A DNA stretch of 64,000 nt, taken from assembly GCA_963761005.1 (NCBI GenBank), contig CAVXFK010000011.1, forward strand, positions 124,001 through 188,000, in the 5' to 3' direction. Positions within the stretch are counted from its first letter, which is position 1. Every line of letters starts with the position of its first letter. Source of the stretch: DASWJZ01 sp963761005 (GTDB taxonomy: Bacteria; Pseudomonadota; Alphaproteobacteria; Rhizobiales; Afifellaceae). The position numbers were made by a program, and so were the translations under genes. The notes under the pieces were generated by a model that worked only from the letters and a program-made list of their open reading frames with translations, was not told the origin of the DNA and searched no databases. Below, piece after piece: positions 40,305 through 49,246 of this stretch.

Positions 40305-41360
40305 TCAGCCGCCGGTGACGCTCATGTGGCGCGGCACGGCCGGGCCGTTCCTCCGCCGGTCGATGACGAAGTCGTGGCCCTTCGGCTTGCGCGAGATCGC
40401 CTCGTCGATGGCGCGGGAAAGAAGCTCGTTGCCTTCCGAGGCGCGAAGCGGCGCGCGGAGGTCGGCGGCGTCGTTCTGGCCGAGGCACATGAAGAGCGTG
40501 CCGGTACAGGTGACGCGCACGCGGTTGCAGCTCTCGCAGAAATTATGCGTGAGAGGCGTGATGAAGCCGAGCCGGCCGCCGGTCTCCTTGATACGCACGT
40601 AGCGCGCCGGCCCGCCGGTCCGATAGTCGAGGTCTTCGAGCGTGAAGTCTTCGGCAAGCCGCGCGCGGACAAGGGAGAGCGGTAGGTACTGGTCTGTGCG
40701 GTCGCCGTCGATGTCACCCATCGGCATCGTCTCGATCAGCGTCAGGTCCATGCCTTCGCCATGGGCGAAGCGGATCATCTCGGGAATCTCGTCCTCGTTG
40801 AAGCCCTTGAGCGCAACGGCGTTGAGCTTGATCGCAAGGCCCGTGGCCTGCGCCGCGCGGATGCCGGCCATCACCTTGGAAAAATCGCCCCAGCGGGTGA
40901 TCTGCTTGAATTTTTCCGGGTCGAGTGTGTCGAGCGACACATTGACCCGCTTCACACCGGCGGCCTTGAGCGGCTCGGCGAAGCGGGTGAGCTGCGAGCC
41001 GTTGGTGGTGAGCGTCAGCTCGTCGAGCGTGCCGGTCTGAAGATGCCGACCGAGAGCCTCGAAGAGGTTCATGATGTTGCGCCGCACCAGCGGCTCGCCG
41101 CCGGTGATCCGGATCTTCCTGACGCCCTTCTCGATGAAGGCGGTGCAGAGCCGGTCGAGCTCCTCGAGCGTCAGGAGGTCCTTCCTCGGCAGGAAGGTCA
41201 TGTCCTCCGCCATGCAGTAAACACAGCGGAAATCGCAGCGGTCGGTCACCGACACGCGGAGATAGGTGATCGCCCGGCCGAAGGGGTCAATCATCTCCGA
41301 CGTCGGAGCCTCTGCGGTGGTGGCGAAGTTCTGCCTCACGCGGTCTCCCGATTCCGCCAT
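40305..41360 (-). CDS. moaA: GTP 3',8-cyclase MoaA
   Basis: 351 residues from the ATG at 41360; a second ATG one codon upstream is equally possible. Radical SAM enzyme for the first step of molybdopterin synthesis. The radical SAM cluster motif is CDFRCVYC, the second cluster lies in CESCNRVRVTCTGTLFMC, and the chain ends in the required Gly-Gly (SVTGG). It starts 66 bases after the aioA stop on the same strand, which suggests co-expression with arsenite oxidase, a molybdenum enzyme. Confidence 0.94.
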   Translation of the reverse strand: MAESGDRVRQNFATTAEAPTSEMIDPFGRAITYLRVSVTDRCDFRCVYCMAEDMTFLPRKDLLTLEELDRLCTAFIEKGVRKIRITGGEPLVRRNIMNLFEALGRHLQTGTLDELTLTTNGSQLTRFAEPLKAAGVKRVNVSLDTLDPEKFKQITRWGDFSKVMAGIRAAQATGLAIKLNAVALKGFNEDEIPEMIRFAHGEGMDLTLIETMPMGDIDGDRTDQYLPLSLVRARLAEDFTLEDLDYRTGGPARYVRIKETGGRLGFITPLTHNFCESCNRVRVTCTGTLFMCLGQNDAADLRAPLRASEGNELLSRAIDEAISRKPKGHDFVIDRRRNGPAVPRHMSVTGG

Positions 41361-41425
41361 CATTCTTATTTGGGGTTGAGCCCGTCGCGCCGCAAGCTTG
41401 GCGGCGCGACGGGGCAGACTGTCCG

Positions 41426-43936
41426 CTAGACCCTGTATTCCTGGCTCTTGAAGGTCAAGTGCCGGACGCCTTCCGGCGCGTCGGCGAGCTTGCGGATGTT
41501 TCCCCAGGTTTGCTTGTAGTTCGGTATGATCAGCTCGTTCACGCCCTTGGAGACGACGTTGCCCTGCACACCCATCGGGTAGGCGAAGAGCATGAAGGTC
41601 TCCTTCGGTTTCGCGGTCGGCGTCGGATAGACCATCGCCTGGGTGTAGCCGTTGTCGTTGTAGACCTCGACGAGGTCCCCTTCCTTCACGCCGATGTCGT
41701 CCATGTCGGCAGGGTGCATCTGGATGAAGGGGTACGGCCAGCGGTCCATCACCAGCTCTTCGTCCTGGTCGAGGTAGGCATTCTGCCAGACGTGGTTGGT
41801 GCGGCCGTTGTTGATCAGGAAGGCGAACTTGTCCTTCTCCTCCTGCTTGCCCTCGGCCTCGAGCCCACGCCATTTCGTCTCGAAGAAGGCCGCCTTGCCG
41901 TCCTTCGTCGAGAACTTCCCATCGGTGTAGAGGCGCTTGGTGCCAATGATCTTGCCACCCTCGGTCGGCGCGGCCATGGTTCCGCGGCTGTTCTCGCCTG
42001 CCGGGCCGGCCTGATAATCGACCGCAGGCTCCTGGAAGCCGTTCGTGCCCATGGCGCGCAGCCGCTCATAGGTGACAAACTCGCCGCCGTTGGCGTTGGC
42101 GTGGTAGCCGTCCATGAAGGCGTCTTCCTCCGTCTGCCAGTCGAATCCTTTGAACTGGTCGGCGTAGCTGTCCTTGCCTTGCTCGCGGAATACGCGCTCC
42201 AGAGCGTTGGCGAGGCGCGCCGCGATCAGGCAGTCGGGCATGGCTTGCCCCGGCGGGTCCATGTAACGCTCGGTCAGCCGCATACGCCGCTCGCCGTTCA
42301 TCGAGGTCAGGTTCATCTCGCCTGAGGTCGCGGCCGGCAGCCAGACGTGGCTCGCCTCGCCGATCTTGGTCGGGACGATATCGACGTCGACGGAGAACAG
42401 GCCGCCGTTCTTGATCGCGCCCACGATCGCATCGACCGTTCCCGCGCGATCGCCATAGGGGACGTTCGACATGGCATCCTTCACCATGTCGGTGCGTTCC
42501 TTGTAGCGCCGCTTGAACTGAAGCGCGTTCAGCGTGGTCTTGTAGTGGTCGCACGCCCAGATGTGATGCACGCCGCCCTGGCCGCTGATAAGGAGCTGGT
42601 CGATGTAGGGCGCCGGGCGCGGGCCGGGGTAATCGGGCCGGACATAGCCCTCCTGGTGTCCGCCCATACGCACGCAACCGCCGCCCGGCCGGCCGACATT
42701 GCCGGTCGCGAGCGCGAGGTTCGCCAACGCAGCGTTGGTGCGATAGTTGTCGTTGCCCCAGATCAGGCCCTTCTCGTAAGCGAACATCGTGCGTCGCCGG
42801 GCGCCGCCGTCCTTCGGCTTGGCGATCCATTCGGCCGCCTTGACGATGTCAGCGGCGGCAAGGCCGGTGATTTGCGCGGCTTCGTCGACCGTGGTGCGGT
42901 TGGTCGCCAGCGACTTGTCGAAATCGTTCGTCGACGCACTGATGAAGGCGGCGTCCGTCCAGCCCTGGTCGGCGATGTAGGTCAGGAGCGCATTGAACAG
43001 CGCGAGATCGGTCCCCGAGTTGATCGCAAGGTGGAGCACGCGGTCCTTGCCCGCTTCCGTCTCGCAGGCATTCGCGGTCACCGTGCGGCGCGGATCGACG
43101 ATGACGATGCGACCCGGCTCGTGCGGCTCGCCAGCGAGCTGCTCGTTCTTCTTGGCGACCGACGTGCCGCGCAGATTCGGAATCCAGTGATTGAGGAAGT
43201 AGTTGGTCTGCGTCTCAAGCGCGTTGGTGCCGACGGCGAAGATCGTGTCCGCCAGTTCCGCGTCCTCGTAGCAATTGTTGAGCTCGCCGACGCCCATGTC
43301 GCGGGTCGCATGGACCTCGGAATTGTAGGCGGGGCGATTGTGGATGCGGATGTTCTTCACCTTCATGGCGCCGAAATAGAGTTTTCCGGTGCCCCAGGTG
43401 TTCTCGTAGCCGCCGCCGGCGCCACCATGATCGAAGGCTGAGACGAAGAGCCCGTCCTCGCCCTGCTCGTTGATGACCGCCGCGGTGACGCGGGCGACGA
43501 GATCGAGCGCGTCGTCCCAGCTCGTCGGCTGCATCTGACCGTAGCGCCACACCATCGGGTCGGTCAGGCGCTGCAGCTGCGTGTTGCGTTGCCGGCTATA
43601 GCTCATCTCCGCGATGCGCGCGCCGCGGATCGAGCCGAGCCCGGAGTTCACCTCGCATTCGGGGTCGGGCTTGACGACGATGTGAACGTCTTTGCCGTTC
43701 TGCTTGACGATGTTGTACATCGACGGCGCGTACCAGTTGGCCGTCATCGCATCCTGCTGCTTGGAGAGGTCGGTGCCGAAGACGTTGTCGCCGGGCGCCG
43801 TTCCGCCTTCGGTGTTCACGTCCCAGCTATAGGCGTGATAGCCGCAGCCGACGATGCAGTAGTGGCAGGTGACGTTTTGGACCTTGGCGTTCGCCGGGAT
43901 GATCGGCAGCCGGTCGATCTGACGCTTGTAAGCCAT
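41426..43936 (-). CDS. aioA: Arsenite oxidase large subunit
   Basis: 836 residues. Molybdopterin subunit that oxidises arsenite to arsenate in the periplasm. The 3Fe-4S site is the N-terminal CHYCIVGCGYHAYSW, followed by NTEGGTAPGDN typical of AioA. Later motifs bind the two pterin guanine dinucleotides (GVGELNNCYEDAELAD, NVGRPGGGCVRMGGHQEGY). No signal peptide; it is exported with the Tat-tagged small subunit encoded 12 bases upstream. A cytochrome c gene, common in other aio operons, is absent here. Confidence 0.95.
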   Translation of the reverse strand: MAYKRQIDRLPIIPANAKVQNVTCHYCIVGCGYHAYSWDVNTEGGTAPGDNVFGTDLSKQQDAMTANWYAPSMYNIVKQNGKDVHIVVKPDPECEVNSGLGSIRGARIAEMSYSRQRNTQLQRLTDPMVWRYGQMQPTSWDDALDLVARVTAAVINEQGEDGLFVSAFDHGGAGGGYENTWGTGKLYFGAMKVKNIRIHNRPAYNSEVHATRDMGVGELNNCYEDAELADTIFAVGTNALETQTNYFLNHWIPNLRGTSVAKKNEQLAGEPHEPGRIVIVDPRRTVTANACETEAGKDRVLHLAINSGTDLALFNALLTYIADQGWTDAAFISASTNDFDKSLATNRTTVDEAAQITGLAAADIVKAAEWIAKPKDGGARRRTMFAYEKGLIWGNDNYRTNAALANLALATGNVGRPGGGCVRMGGHQEGYVRPDYPGPRPAPYIDQLLISGQGGVHHIWACDHYKTTLNALQFKRRYKERTDMVKDAMSNVPYGDRAGTVDAIVGAIKNGGLFSVDVDIVPTKIGEASHVWLPAATSGEMNLTSMNGERRMRLTERYMDPPGQAMPDCLIAARLANALERVFREQGKDSYADQFKGFDWQTEEDAFMDGYHANANGGEFVTYERLRAMGTNGFQEPAVDYQAGPAGENSRGTMAAPTEGGKIIGTKRLYTDGKFSTKDGKAAFFETKWRGLEAEGKQEEKDKFAFLINNGRTNHVWQNAYLDQDEELVMDRWPYPFIQMHPADMDDIGVKEGDLVEVYNDNGYTQAMVYPTPTAKPKETFMLFAYPMGVQGNVVSKGVNELIIPNYKQTWGNIRKLADAPEGVRHLTFKSQEYRV

Positions 43937-43948
43937 GATTGTCCTCCC

Positions 43949-44467
43949 TCAGAGCACGTTCGACAGGCGGCCGTAGAGAAGCTCGTCCACGCCTTCGGCG
44001 TAGATGTCGCCCTTGTCGTCCACGCGCAGCGAGTATTGCGGGAGGTTCTGTGTGGCCTGGCCCCAGATTTGCAGCCCGCCCTTCTCAGGATCGAAGCGTG
44101 AATAGTGGCCGGGGCAATTCAGCGTCCGGTCGTCGGAATTGTAAGCGAGGGGAAAGCCCTTATGCGGACAGACGGTCGTGAAGCCGACGATATCGCCGTC
44201 CGGGCCGGCGCCGCCCGGAACGCTCTTCCCGAGTTTCAGGAGGACACCAGGCGCATCGGCGTCCGGGTAGGCGACCTCGACCGGCTCGTTGACCTTGAGA
44301 TCGGCGACGTTTGCCAGGCGGTCGGAAGGGTAAGCGACCCGGGCCGATCCGGAGGCACGCGCCGGGCTTGTGAGCGCGCTCGCCGCTGCCGCACCGGCGG
44401 CCACGACCGCGCTACCCTTCAGAAACTGGCGGCGGCCGACGTCGACCATCGCGTCGCATCTTTTCAT
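43949..44467 (-). CDS. aioB: Arsenite oxidase small (Rieske) subunit
   Basis: 172 residues. Twin-arginine signal GRRQFLKGSAVVAAGAAAAS, then a Rieske domain with CPHKG and CPGHYS binding a 2Fe-2S cluster. The positions that form a disulfide in many Rieske proteins are Phe (CPHKGF) and Gly (CPG), so the bond is missing, as reported for the Rhizobium NT-26 type enzyme. GGGAGGAG sits before the start. First gene of aioB-aioA-moaA and divergent from an ArsR-type regulator. Confidence 0.94.
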   Translation of the reverse strand: MKRCDAMVDVGRRQFLKGSAVVAAGAAAASALTSPARASGSARVAYPSDRLANVADLKVNEPVEVAYPDADAPGVLLKLGKSVPGGAGPDGDIVGFTTVCPHKGFPLAYNSDDRTLNCPGHYSRFDPEKGGLQIWGQATQNLPQYSLRVDDKGDIYAEGVDELLYGRLSNVL

Positions 44468-44502
44468 GGTCTCCTCCCTTCCCGACTATTAAGTTCTGTA
44501 CT

Positions 44503-44516
44503 TCGAGATTTCTCGA
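44503..44516. promoter_or_regulatory. Inverted repeat between aioB and arsR, candidate ArsR operator
   Basis: TCGAGA, TT, TCTCGA: perfect 6-base arms, 36 bases before the aioB start and in the only gap shared by the two divergent genes. ArsR proteins bind such short inverted repeats over promoters. Assignment is by position. Confidence 0.45.
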
Positions 44517-44602
44517 TATGGACGATAGTGGATCGTGAAGACGTTGTCACCTAAGTCTCATGGTTGTGGGCGATGATGGACTCGCCTGCCGAAGGGAAAC
44601 GC

Positions 44603-45037
44603 ATGCCAACCAGCAAATTGGCCGTCGTCGGCCACGTCAGCCGGCCCCCGGCCGATGCTTCGATGACCGCCCCGTTCGCGATGGCGGCATTCGCCGCGCT
44701 CGGGCAGCCGACACGGCTCGCAGTGTTGCGCCTTCTGATGCGGTCCGAGCCTGACGGAATGTCGGCTGGCGCGATCGCCGAAGCGGTCGGCTGCCCTCAG
44801 AACACGCTTTCGACGCATCTCAGCATCCTGGCGCGCTCGGGCCTCGTTCGCGGTGCGCGGGCCGGCCGCTCGATCGTCTACCGGGCCGACGTTCGGGCCA
44901 TGCGGGGCCTCGTCGAATTTCTCGTAGATGACTGCTGCAACGGGCACCCGGAGCTTTGCGGGCTCGTCGGGGCGACGGAAGAGAAGGGCTGCGGCTGTGC
45001 GGCCAACGGCGCGACCGCCGCGAAGCGAAGGAAGTAG
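44603..45037 (+). CDS. ArsR family regulator beside arsenite oxidase
   Basis: 144 residues from the ATG at 44603, chosen because GAAGGG lies 6 bases before it; ATG codons at 44573 and 44576 are alternatives. Winged helix with FAALGQPTRLAVLRLLMRSE and VGCPQNTLSTHLSILARSGL. The C-terminal part has DDCCNGHPELC and later GCGC, a thiol cluster fit for As(III). Many alphaproteobacterial aio loci use AioXSR; here an ArsR-type protein is the only regulator visible, as in the AioF arrangement of some other bacteria. Confidence 0.85.
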   Translation: MPTSKLAVVGHVSRPPADASMTAPFAMAAFAALGQPTRLAVLRLLMRSEPDGMSAGAIAEAVGCPQNTLSTHLSILARSGLVRGARAGRSIVYRADVRAMRGLVEFLVDDCCNGHPELCGLVGATEEKGCGCAANGATAAKRRK

Positions 45038-45051
45038 CGTTCGAGCCGCGC

Positions 45052-45402
45052 GTGGATCCCTGGCCGACCGAGATTCGTCTCTCGAAGGACCGCCGCACGC
45101 TTTCGGTCGCGTTCGACAGCGGCGAGCGCCACACGCTTTCAGCCGAGTATCTCCGCGTCTTCTCGCCTTCCGCCGAAGTGCAGGGTCATTCGCCCGAAGA
45201 GCGCAAGACGGTGAGCGGCAAGACGGCGGTCGGAATCGTGACGGTCGAGCCGACGGGAAACTATGCCATCCGCCTCCACTTCGACGACATGCACGACACC
45301 GGCATCTATACCTGGGGCTATCTCCTGAAGCTCGGCCGCGAGCACGAGCAGCGCTGGGCCGCCTATCTCGAAGAGCTGAAGGCGAAAGGCCTTTCACGCT
45401 GA
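45052..45402 (+). CDS. DUF971 domain protein
   Basis: 116 residues from a GTG at 45052, fifteen bases after the arsR-like stop. The family pattern is PTEIRLSKDRRTLSVAFDSG, AEYLRVFSPSAEVQGHSPEE and VGIVTVEPTGNYAIRLHFDD then GIYTWGYLL. DUF971 also forms the N-terminal domain of gamma-butyrobetaine hydroxylases and occurs alone near Mrp-type Fe-S proteins. Function unknown. Confidence 0.85.
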   Translation: MDPWPTEIRLSKDRRTLSVAFDSGERHTLSAEYLRVFSPSAEVQGHSPEERKTVSGKTAVGIVTVEPTGNYAIRLHFDDMHDTGIYTWGYLLKLGREHEQRWAAYLEELKAKGLSR

Positions 45403-45431
45403 GACGGCGCCTTCGACGGGCCAACCGTTGT

Positions 45432-45529
45432 CGTCATTGCTGGGCTTGACCCGGCAATCCATTCCGAGGCCGCCGCGACACTCACCAGCGTTCCGGAATG
45501 GTGCCCGGATCGAGTCCGGGCATGACGGC
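45432..45529. repeat. REP-like palindromic repeat element
   Basis: Three inverted repeats fit together: an imperfect ATTGCTGGG/CCCGGCAAT hairpin, an outer CCATTCCG (45459-45466) with CGGAATGG (45494-45501), and a perfect TGCCCGGA (45502-45509) with TCCGGGCA (45515-45522). The sequence type, GGCTTGACCCGGCAATCCAT, is the interspersed repeat common in rhizobial genomes. Only one copy was noticed here. Confidence 0.7.
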
Positions 45530-45551
45530 ACAAAGGTAAGCGGGACCTTTT

Positions 45552-45755
45552 CTACCGCGGGCGGATCGCCCGCGCGCCGCCGAGAATGCCGAAGGCGATC
45601 ATGGCCGGCGCCACCGCGAACCAGCTCCCCGAAGCCGCGAGGCCGGCCGTCGCCGCCCAGGTGATCGACGAGAACGCCTCGGCGAAGGTCGCGACGCGCG
45701 AGGAAGTTTGCCGCCGGCGGAAGTGCGAGCGCTTGGCCTGCTTGCGGAACCAGAG
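45552..45755 (-). pseudogene. Reading frame continued after the permease amber codon
   Basis: Directly after the TAG that ends the permease at 45756, the same frame stays open for 67 codons to a second TAG (45552-45554). It starts LWFRKQAKRSHFRRRQTSSR and contains a hydrophobic pair (SSITWAATAGLAASGSWF, APAMIAFGILGGARA). No start codon lies near its beginning. It reads as the missing end of the ABC-2 permease, so the amber codon may be a mutation or sequencing error. Confidence 0.55.
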
Positions 45756-47075
45756 CTAAATCATGGTCGATGAGACGGCGGCGACGAGAATGCCACCGCA
45801 GGCGACGACCGCATAGGACGGCGCGGTAAAGGCGAGCACCAGGATGACCGGTGCGAGCACCACGAAAACGCCGCCGAGCACTGCCTCCATCTTGGCGCGT
45901 AGGATCGTGCGCTCCGGCACTGGTGCGGATGCAACGAGGTCCGGCGCGTCTTCACCGGAGACGGCGAGCCAGGCGAGCCCGCCGGCAAGCTGACCGGCGG
46001 CCATCACGAACACCGGCACGAGCACAAGCAGCGTCTCGCCGCTGCTCCCAAAATTCCGCCAGAGAAGGAGGGCAGGGGGAAGCAGATAGAGCACCTGCAT
46101 CAACGTCTGCGACACGAGCCAAGGATCGCGCTTCAGAAGCGTCCACTCCTTCCAGCGGAGCGTCCGCGCCGGCGACGTGGGCCGGAAGGCGTCGTTTCGT
46201 CTTCGCTCGGTGATCGTGGTCGCCGAGATGCCGGCGGCCGCCGTGGCGTTCTCGGCGAAGCGGCCGGAGAAGGCGATCATCGCTGCGGCGAGCAGCGCGA
46301 AGCCTGCGACAAGCACACCGACGAGCGCCGGAACATCGCCCATGATCGCGCGTGCCGGCCACCAGAACGGGCTCGCTTCGCCCGGCGCGATGGCTTTCAG
46401 CGCATTCGACTGCAGCGCAGCGAAGCGCGACAGCGTGTTGGAGGAGAGGATCGCAAGCGCCTGCACGCCGATGACGAAGACCGCGCCGACGACGGCCGCG
46501 ATGATCTGCGCGGCAAGCCGTGTGCGCCGCGGCCCGAGCGTGCGGAAGAGAGCCATCGTCAGCGCCATCGCGAGTGCCGAGGCGACCATTCCCATCGCCA
46601 CGACGACGCCATAGGCGCCGAGCCAGCGCGGCCCACCGGAATAAGCGAGCGCGTCGATGAAGGGCGCGGCGAGCGGCACCGCGAGCGCCGTCGTCGAGAC
46701 GGCGATTGCCGCGATCCTGACGGCAAAAACCTTGCGCGCGGAGATCGGCGAGGAGAGCACCAGGTCGAGGTCGGCGCGCGCATAGAAGGCACGCGTCACC
46801 ATCTCCATCGCCTGCGACAGGGTCAGCGACCAGGAGAGCATGGCGCAGCCGGTGACGAGGATGAGCGTCGGCCGGTCGGGATCGACGCCGGACGGCGCCG
46901 ATGCGCCGATCAGATGATAGGCGAGCCAATGCATGCCGATCGCGATGCCGACGAAGACGAGCGCGACGATCGGAATGCGTGCGCGTTTTCCGCCGGTCAT
47001 CAGCCCGAGCCAGTCGCGCCACGCAAGGCGAAGCTCGTGGTGCGCGATCCAGGCGAGCGAGCCGGGCTGGCTCAC
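45756..47075 (-). CDS. ABC-2 type transporter permease (possibly truncated)
   Basis: 439 residues with about ten hydrophobic segments. WIAHHELRLAWRDWLGLMTG at the N-terminus, and ARADLDLVLSSPISARKVF after the second helix, are typical of large exporter permeases. It overlaps the ATPase gene upstream by 4 bp. The stop is a TAG, and the frame continues for 67 more codons in the same register. Substrate unknown. Confidence 0.85.
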   Translation of the reverse strand: MSQPGSLAWIAHHELRLAWRDWLGLMTGGKRARIPIVALVFVGIAIGMHWLAYHLIGASAPSGVDPDRPTLILVTGCAMLSWSLTLSQAMEMVTRAFYARADLDLVLSSPISARKVFAVRIAAIAVSTTALAVPLAAPFIDALAYSGGPRWLGAYGVVVAMGMVASALAMALTMALFRTLGPRRTRLAAQIIAAVVGAVFVIGVQALAILSSNTLSRFAALQSNALKAIAPGEASPFWWPARAIMGDVPALVGVLVAGFALLAAAMIAFSGRFAENATAAAGISATTITERRRNDAFRPTSPARTLRWKEWTLLKRDPWLVSQTLMQVLYLLPPALLLWRNFGSSGETLLVLVPVFVMAAGQLAGGLAWLAVSGEDAPDLVASAPVPERTILRAKMEAVLGGVFVVLAPVILVLAFTAPSYAVVACGGILVAAVSSTMI

Positions 47076-47845
47076 GCGGCTTCCGCCTTTTCCGCAACAA
47101 GCGTCAGGAAGATGTCCTCAAGGTTGGTCATCTGCCGCCCGGCCTTCAGGCGAAGCTCTTCGAGCGTGCCCTCCGCGATCAGCCGCCCGTCGGCGATGAC
47201 GCCGATCCGCTCCGCCATACGCTCGGCGACCTCCAGGATGTGCGTCGTCATCACCACAGTGTTGCCGGCGCGCACGCGCGACAGGAGCACGTCCTTGACC
47301 TGCCGCGCCGATCCGGCGTCGAGTCCGGTCAGCGGCTCGTCGAGGATGATGAGACGCGGGTCGTGGACGAGCGCGCCGGCGAGCGCCACCTTCTGGCGCA
47401 TGCCCTTGGAGAAGCTTTCGCAGCGCTCGTTGGCGTGCGGTCCGAGCCCGAGCCAGCCGATCAAATCATCGGCGCGCTCCTTGGCGGCGGCAGCCTCGAT
47501 GCCCCAAAGCCCGGCGACGAACTCCAGATATTCGTAAGGTGTGAGCTTCTCGTAGATCATCGGCTCATCGGAGACCCAGGCCATGATCCGCTTTGCCGCC
47601 ACGGGATCGGAAAGCGCGTCGATGCCGAAGACTTCGATTGAGCCGGCGTCGGGCTTGAGGAGCCCCGCGACCATCCGAAGCGTCGTCGTCTTGCCGGCGC
47701 CGTTCGGACCGAGCAGCGAATAGAACTCACCGGCCTTGAGCGTCAGGTCGAGGTCGTCGACCGCCGGCCGGGCGAAGGTCTTCGTGAGCCCGCGCAACCG
47801 AAGGGCGGGAGGAATGTCGTCGGTCGTCATATGTTGGGTCGCCAA
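47072..47845 (-). CDS. ABC exporter ATP-binding protein
   Basis: 257 residues. Walker A GPNGAGKTTTLRM, signature FSKGMRQKVALAGALVHDP and Walker B LIILDEPLTGLD are intact, with the H-loop in TTHILEVAERM. It is of the CcmA/drug-export class that pairs with ABC-2 permeases and is coupled to the permease gene by ATGA. An ATG at 47830 is a likely alternative start. Confidence 0.9.
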   Translation of the reverse strand: MATQHMTTDDIPPALRLRGLTKTFARPAVDDLDLTLKAGEFYSLLGPNGAGKTTTLRMVAGLLKPDAGSIEVFGIDALSDPVAAKRIMAWVSDEPMIYEKLTPYEYLEFVAGLWGIEAAAAKERADDLIGWLGLGPHANERCESFSKGMRQKVALAGALVHDPRLIILDEPLTGLDAGSARQVKDVLLSRVRAGNTVVMTTHILEVAERMAERIGVIADGRLIAEGTLEELRLKAGRQMTNLEDIFLTLVAEKAEAA

Positions 47846-47977
47846 GCCTCGTCCTGCGCTCTTCCCTAGGGCCGCGAGGTTTCCGGCGCGTAAACCGGGT
47901 TTTGAGCGGCGCGTCGATCAGGAGTTGCCCTCCATTTCCGAAGCCCCGATAGTGGGCGGAAAGCGGGAGGGCACGGC

Positions 47978-49246
47978 ATGCCTGGCATCGACGTGGACGG
48001 ACGGCCGCTGGCGCGTGACGCAATGGCCTATGTGCTTGCTGGCGGGCGCGGTAGCCGGCTCATGGAGCTGACCGACAAGCGCGCCAAGCCGGCAGTCTAT
48101 TTCGGCGGCAAGTCGCGGATCATCGATTTCGCGCTCTCGAACGCACTGAACTCCGGCATCCGCCGCATCTCCGTGGCGACGCAATACAAGGCGCACAGCT
48201 TGATCCGCCATCTCCAGCGCGGGTGGAACTTCTTCCGCCCGGAGCGGAACGAGAGCTTCGACATCCTGCCCGCAAGTCAGCGTGTGTCGGAGACCATGTG
48301 GTACGCCGGGACCGCCGACGCGGTCTTCCAGAACATCGACATCATCGCGAGCTATCGGCCGAACTACGTCGTGATCCTCGCCGGCGACCACGTCTACAAG
48401 ATGGATTACGAGCGCATGCTCCGGCAGCACGTCGAGACCGGCGCGGACGTGACGGTCGGCTGCATCGAGGTGCCACGCATGGAAGCGAGCGGCTTCGGCG
48501 TGATGGCAATCGACACGCAAGATTGCATCACCTCATTCCTGGAGAAGCCGAAGGACCCGCCCGGCATGCCCGACAAGCCGGAGATGGCGCTCGCCTCGAT
48601 GGGCATCTACGTGTTCGAGACGAAGTTCCTGTTCGATCAGCTCCGCCGCGACGCAGCCGACCCGAATTCGAGCCGCGACTTCGGTCGCGACATCATTCCG
48701 CATCTGGTGAAGAACGGGAAAGCAGTCGCGCACCGCTTCGGGAGCTCCTGCGTCCGCTCAAGCGAGGACGCCGAGGTCTATTGGCGCGATGTCGGGACGA
48801 TCGACGCCTATTGGGAGGCGAATGTCGATTTGACCGCGCCGGTTCCGGCACTCGATCTCTACGATCGCGACTGGCCGATCTGGACCTATGCCGAGATCAC
48901 GCCGCCGGCAAAATTCGTCTTCGATGACGAGGACCGGCGCGGAATGGCCGTCAACTCGCTCGTCTCGGGTGCCTGCATCATCTCCGGCGCGAAGCTCAGC
49001 CGCTCGCTTCTCTTCACCGGCGTGCACGTGCACTCCTATGCCGAAATCGACGAGGCCGTGATCATGCCCTACGTCGACGTCGGACGCGGCGCGCGGCTTC
49101 GAAAAGTCGTCGTCGACCGTGGCGTCAAGATTCCGCCCGGCCTCGTCGTCGGCGAGGATCTCGACCGCGACGCGCAGCGCTTCCGTCGCAGCGAGCGCGG
49201 CATATGCCTGATCACCCAAAGCATGATCGACCGGCTCGCCAGTTGA
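47978..49246 (+). CDS. glgC: Glucose-1-phosphate adenylyltransferase
   Basis: 422 residues. Makes ADP-glucose for glycogen. Motifs: VLAGGRGSRLMELTDKRAKP near the start, the substrate region SRIIDFALSNALNSGIRRIS, GTADAVFQNIDII, and the C-terminal beta-helix repeats. Its stop TGA overlaps a TTG that is one possible start of glgA. Confidence 0.95.
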   Translation: MPGIDVDGRPLARDAMAYVLAGGRGSRLMELTDKRAKPAVYFGGKSRIIDFALSNALNSGIRRISVATQYKAHSLIRHLQRGWNFFRPERNESFDILPASQRVSETMWYAGTADAVFQNIDIIASYRPNYVVILAGDHVYKMDYERMLRQHVETGADVTVGCIEVPRMEASGFGVMAIDTQDCITSFLEKPKDPPGMPDKPEMALASMGIYVFETKFLFDQLRRDAADPNSSRDFGRDIIPHLVKNGKAVAHRFGSSCVRSSEDAEVYWRDVGTIDAYWEANVDLTAPVPALDLYDRDWPIWTYAEITPPAKFVFDDEDRRGMAVNSLVSGACIISGAKLSRSLLFTGVHVHSYAEIDEAVIMPYVDVGRGARLRKVVVDRGVKIPPGLVVGEDLDRDAQRFRRSERGICLITQSMIDRLAS

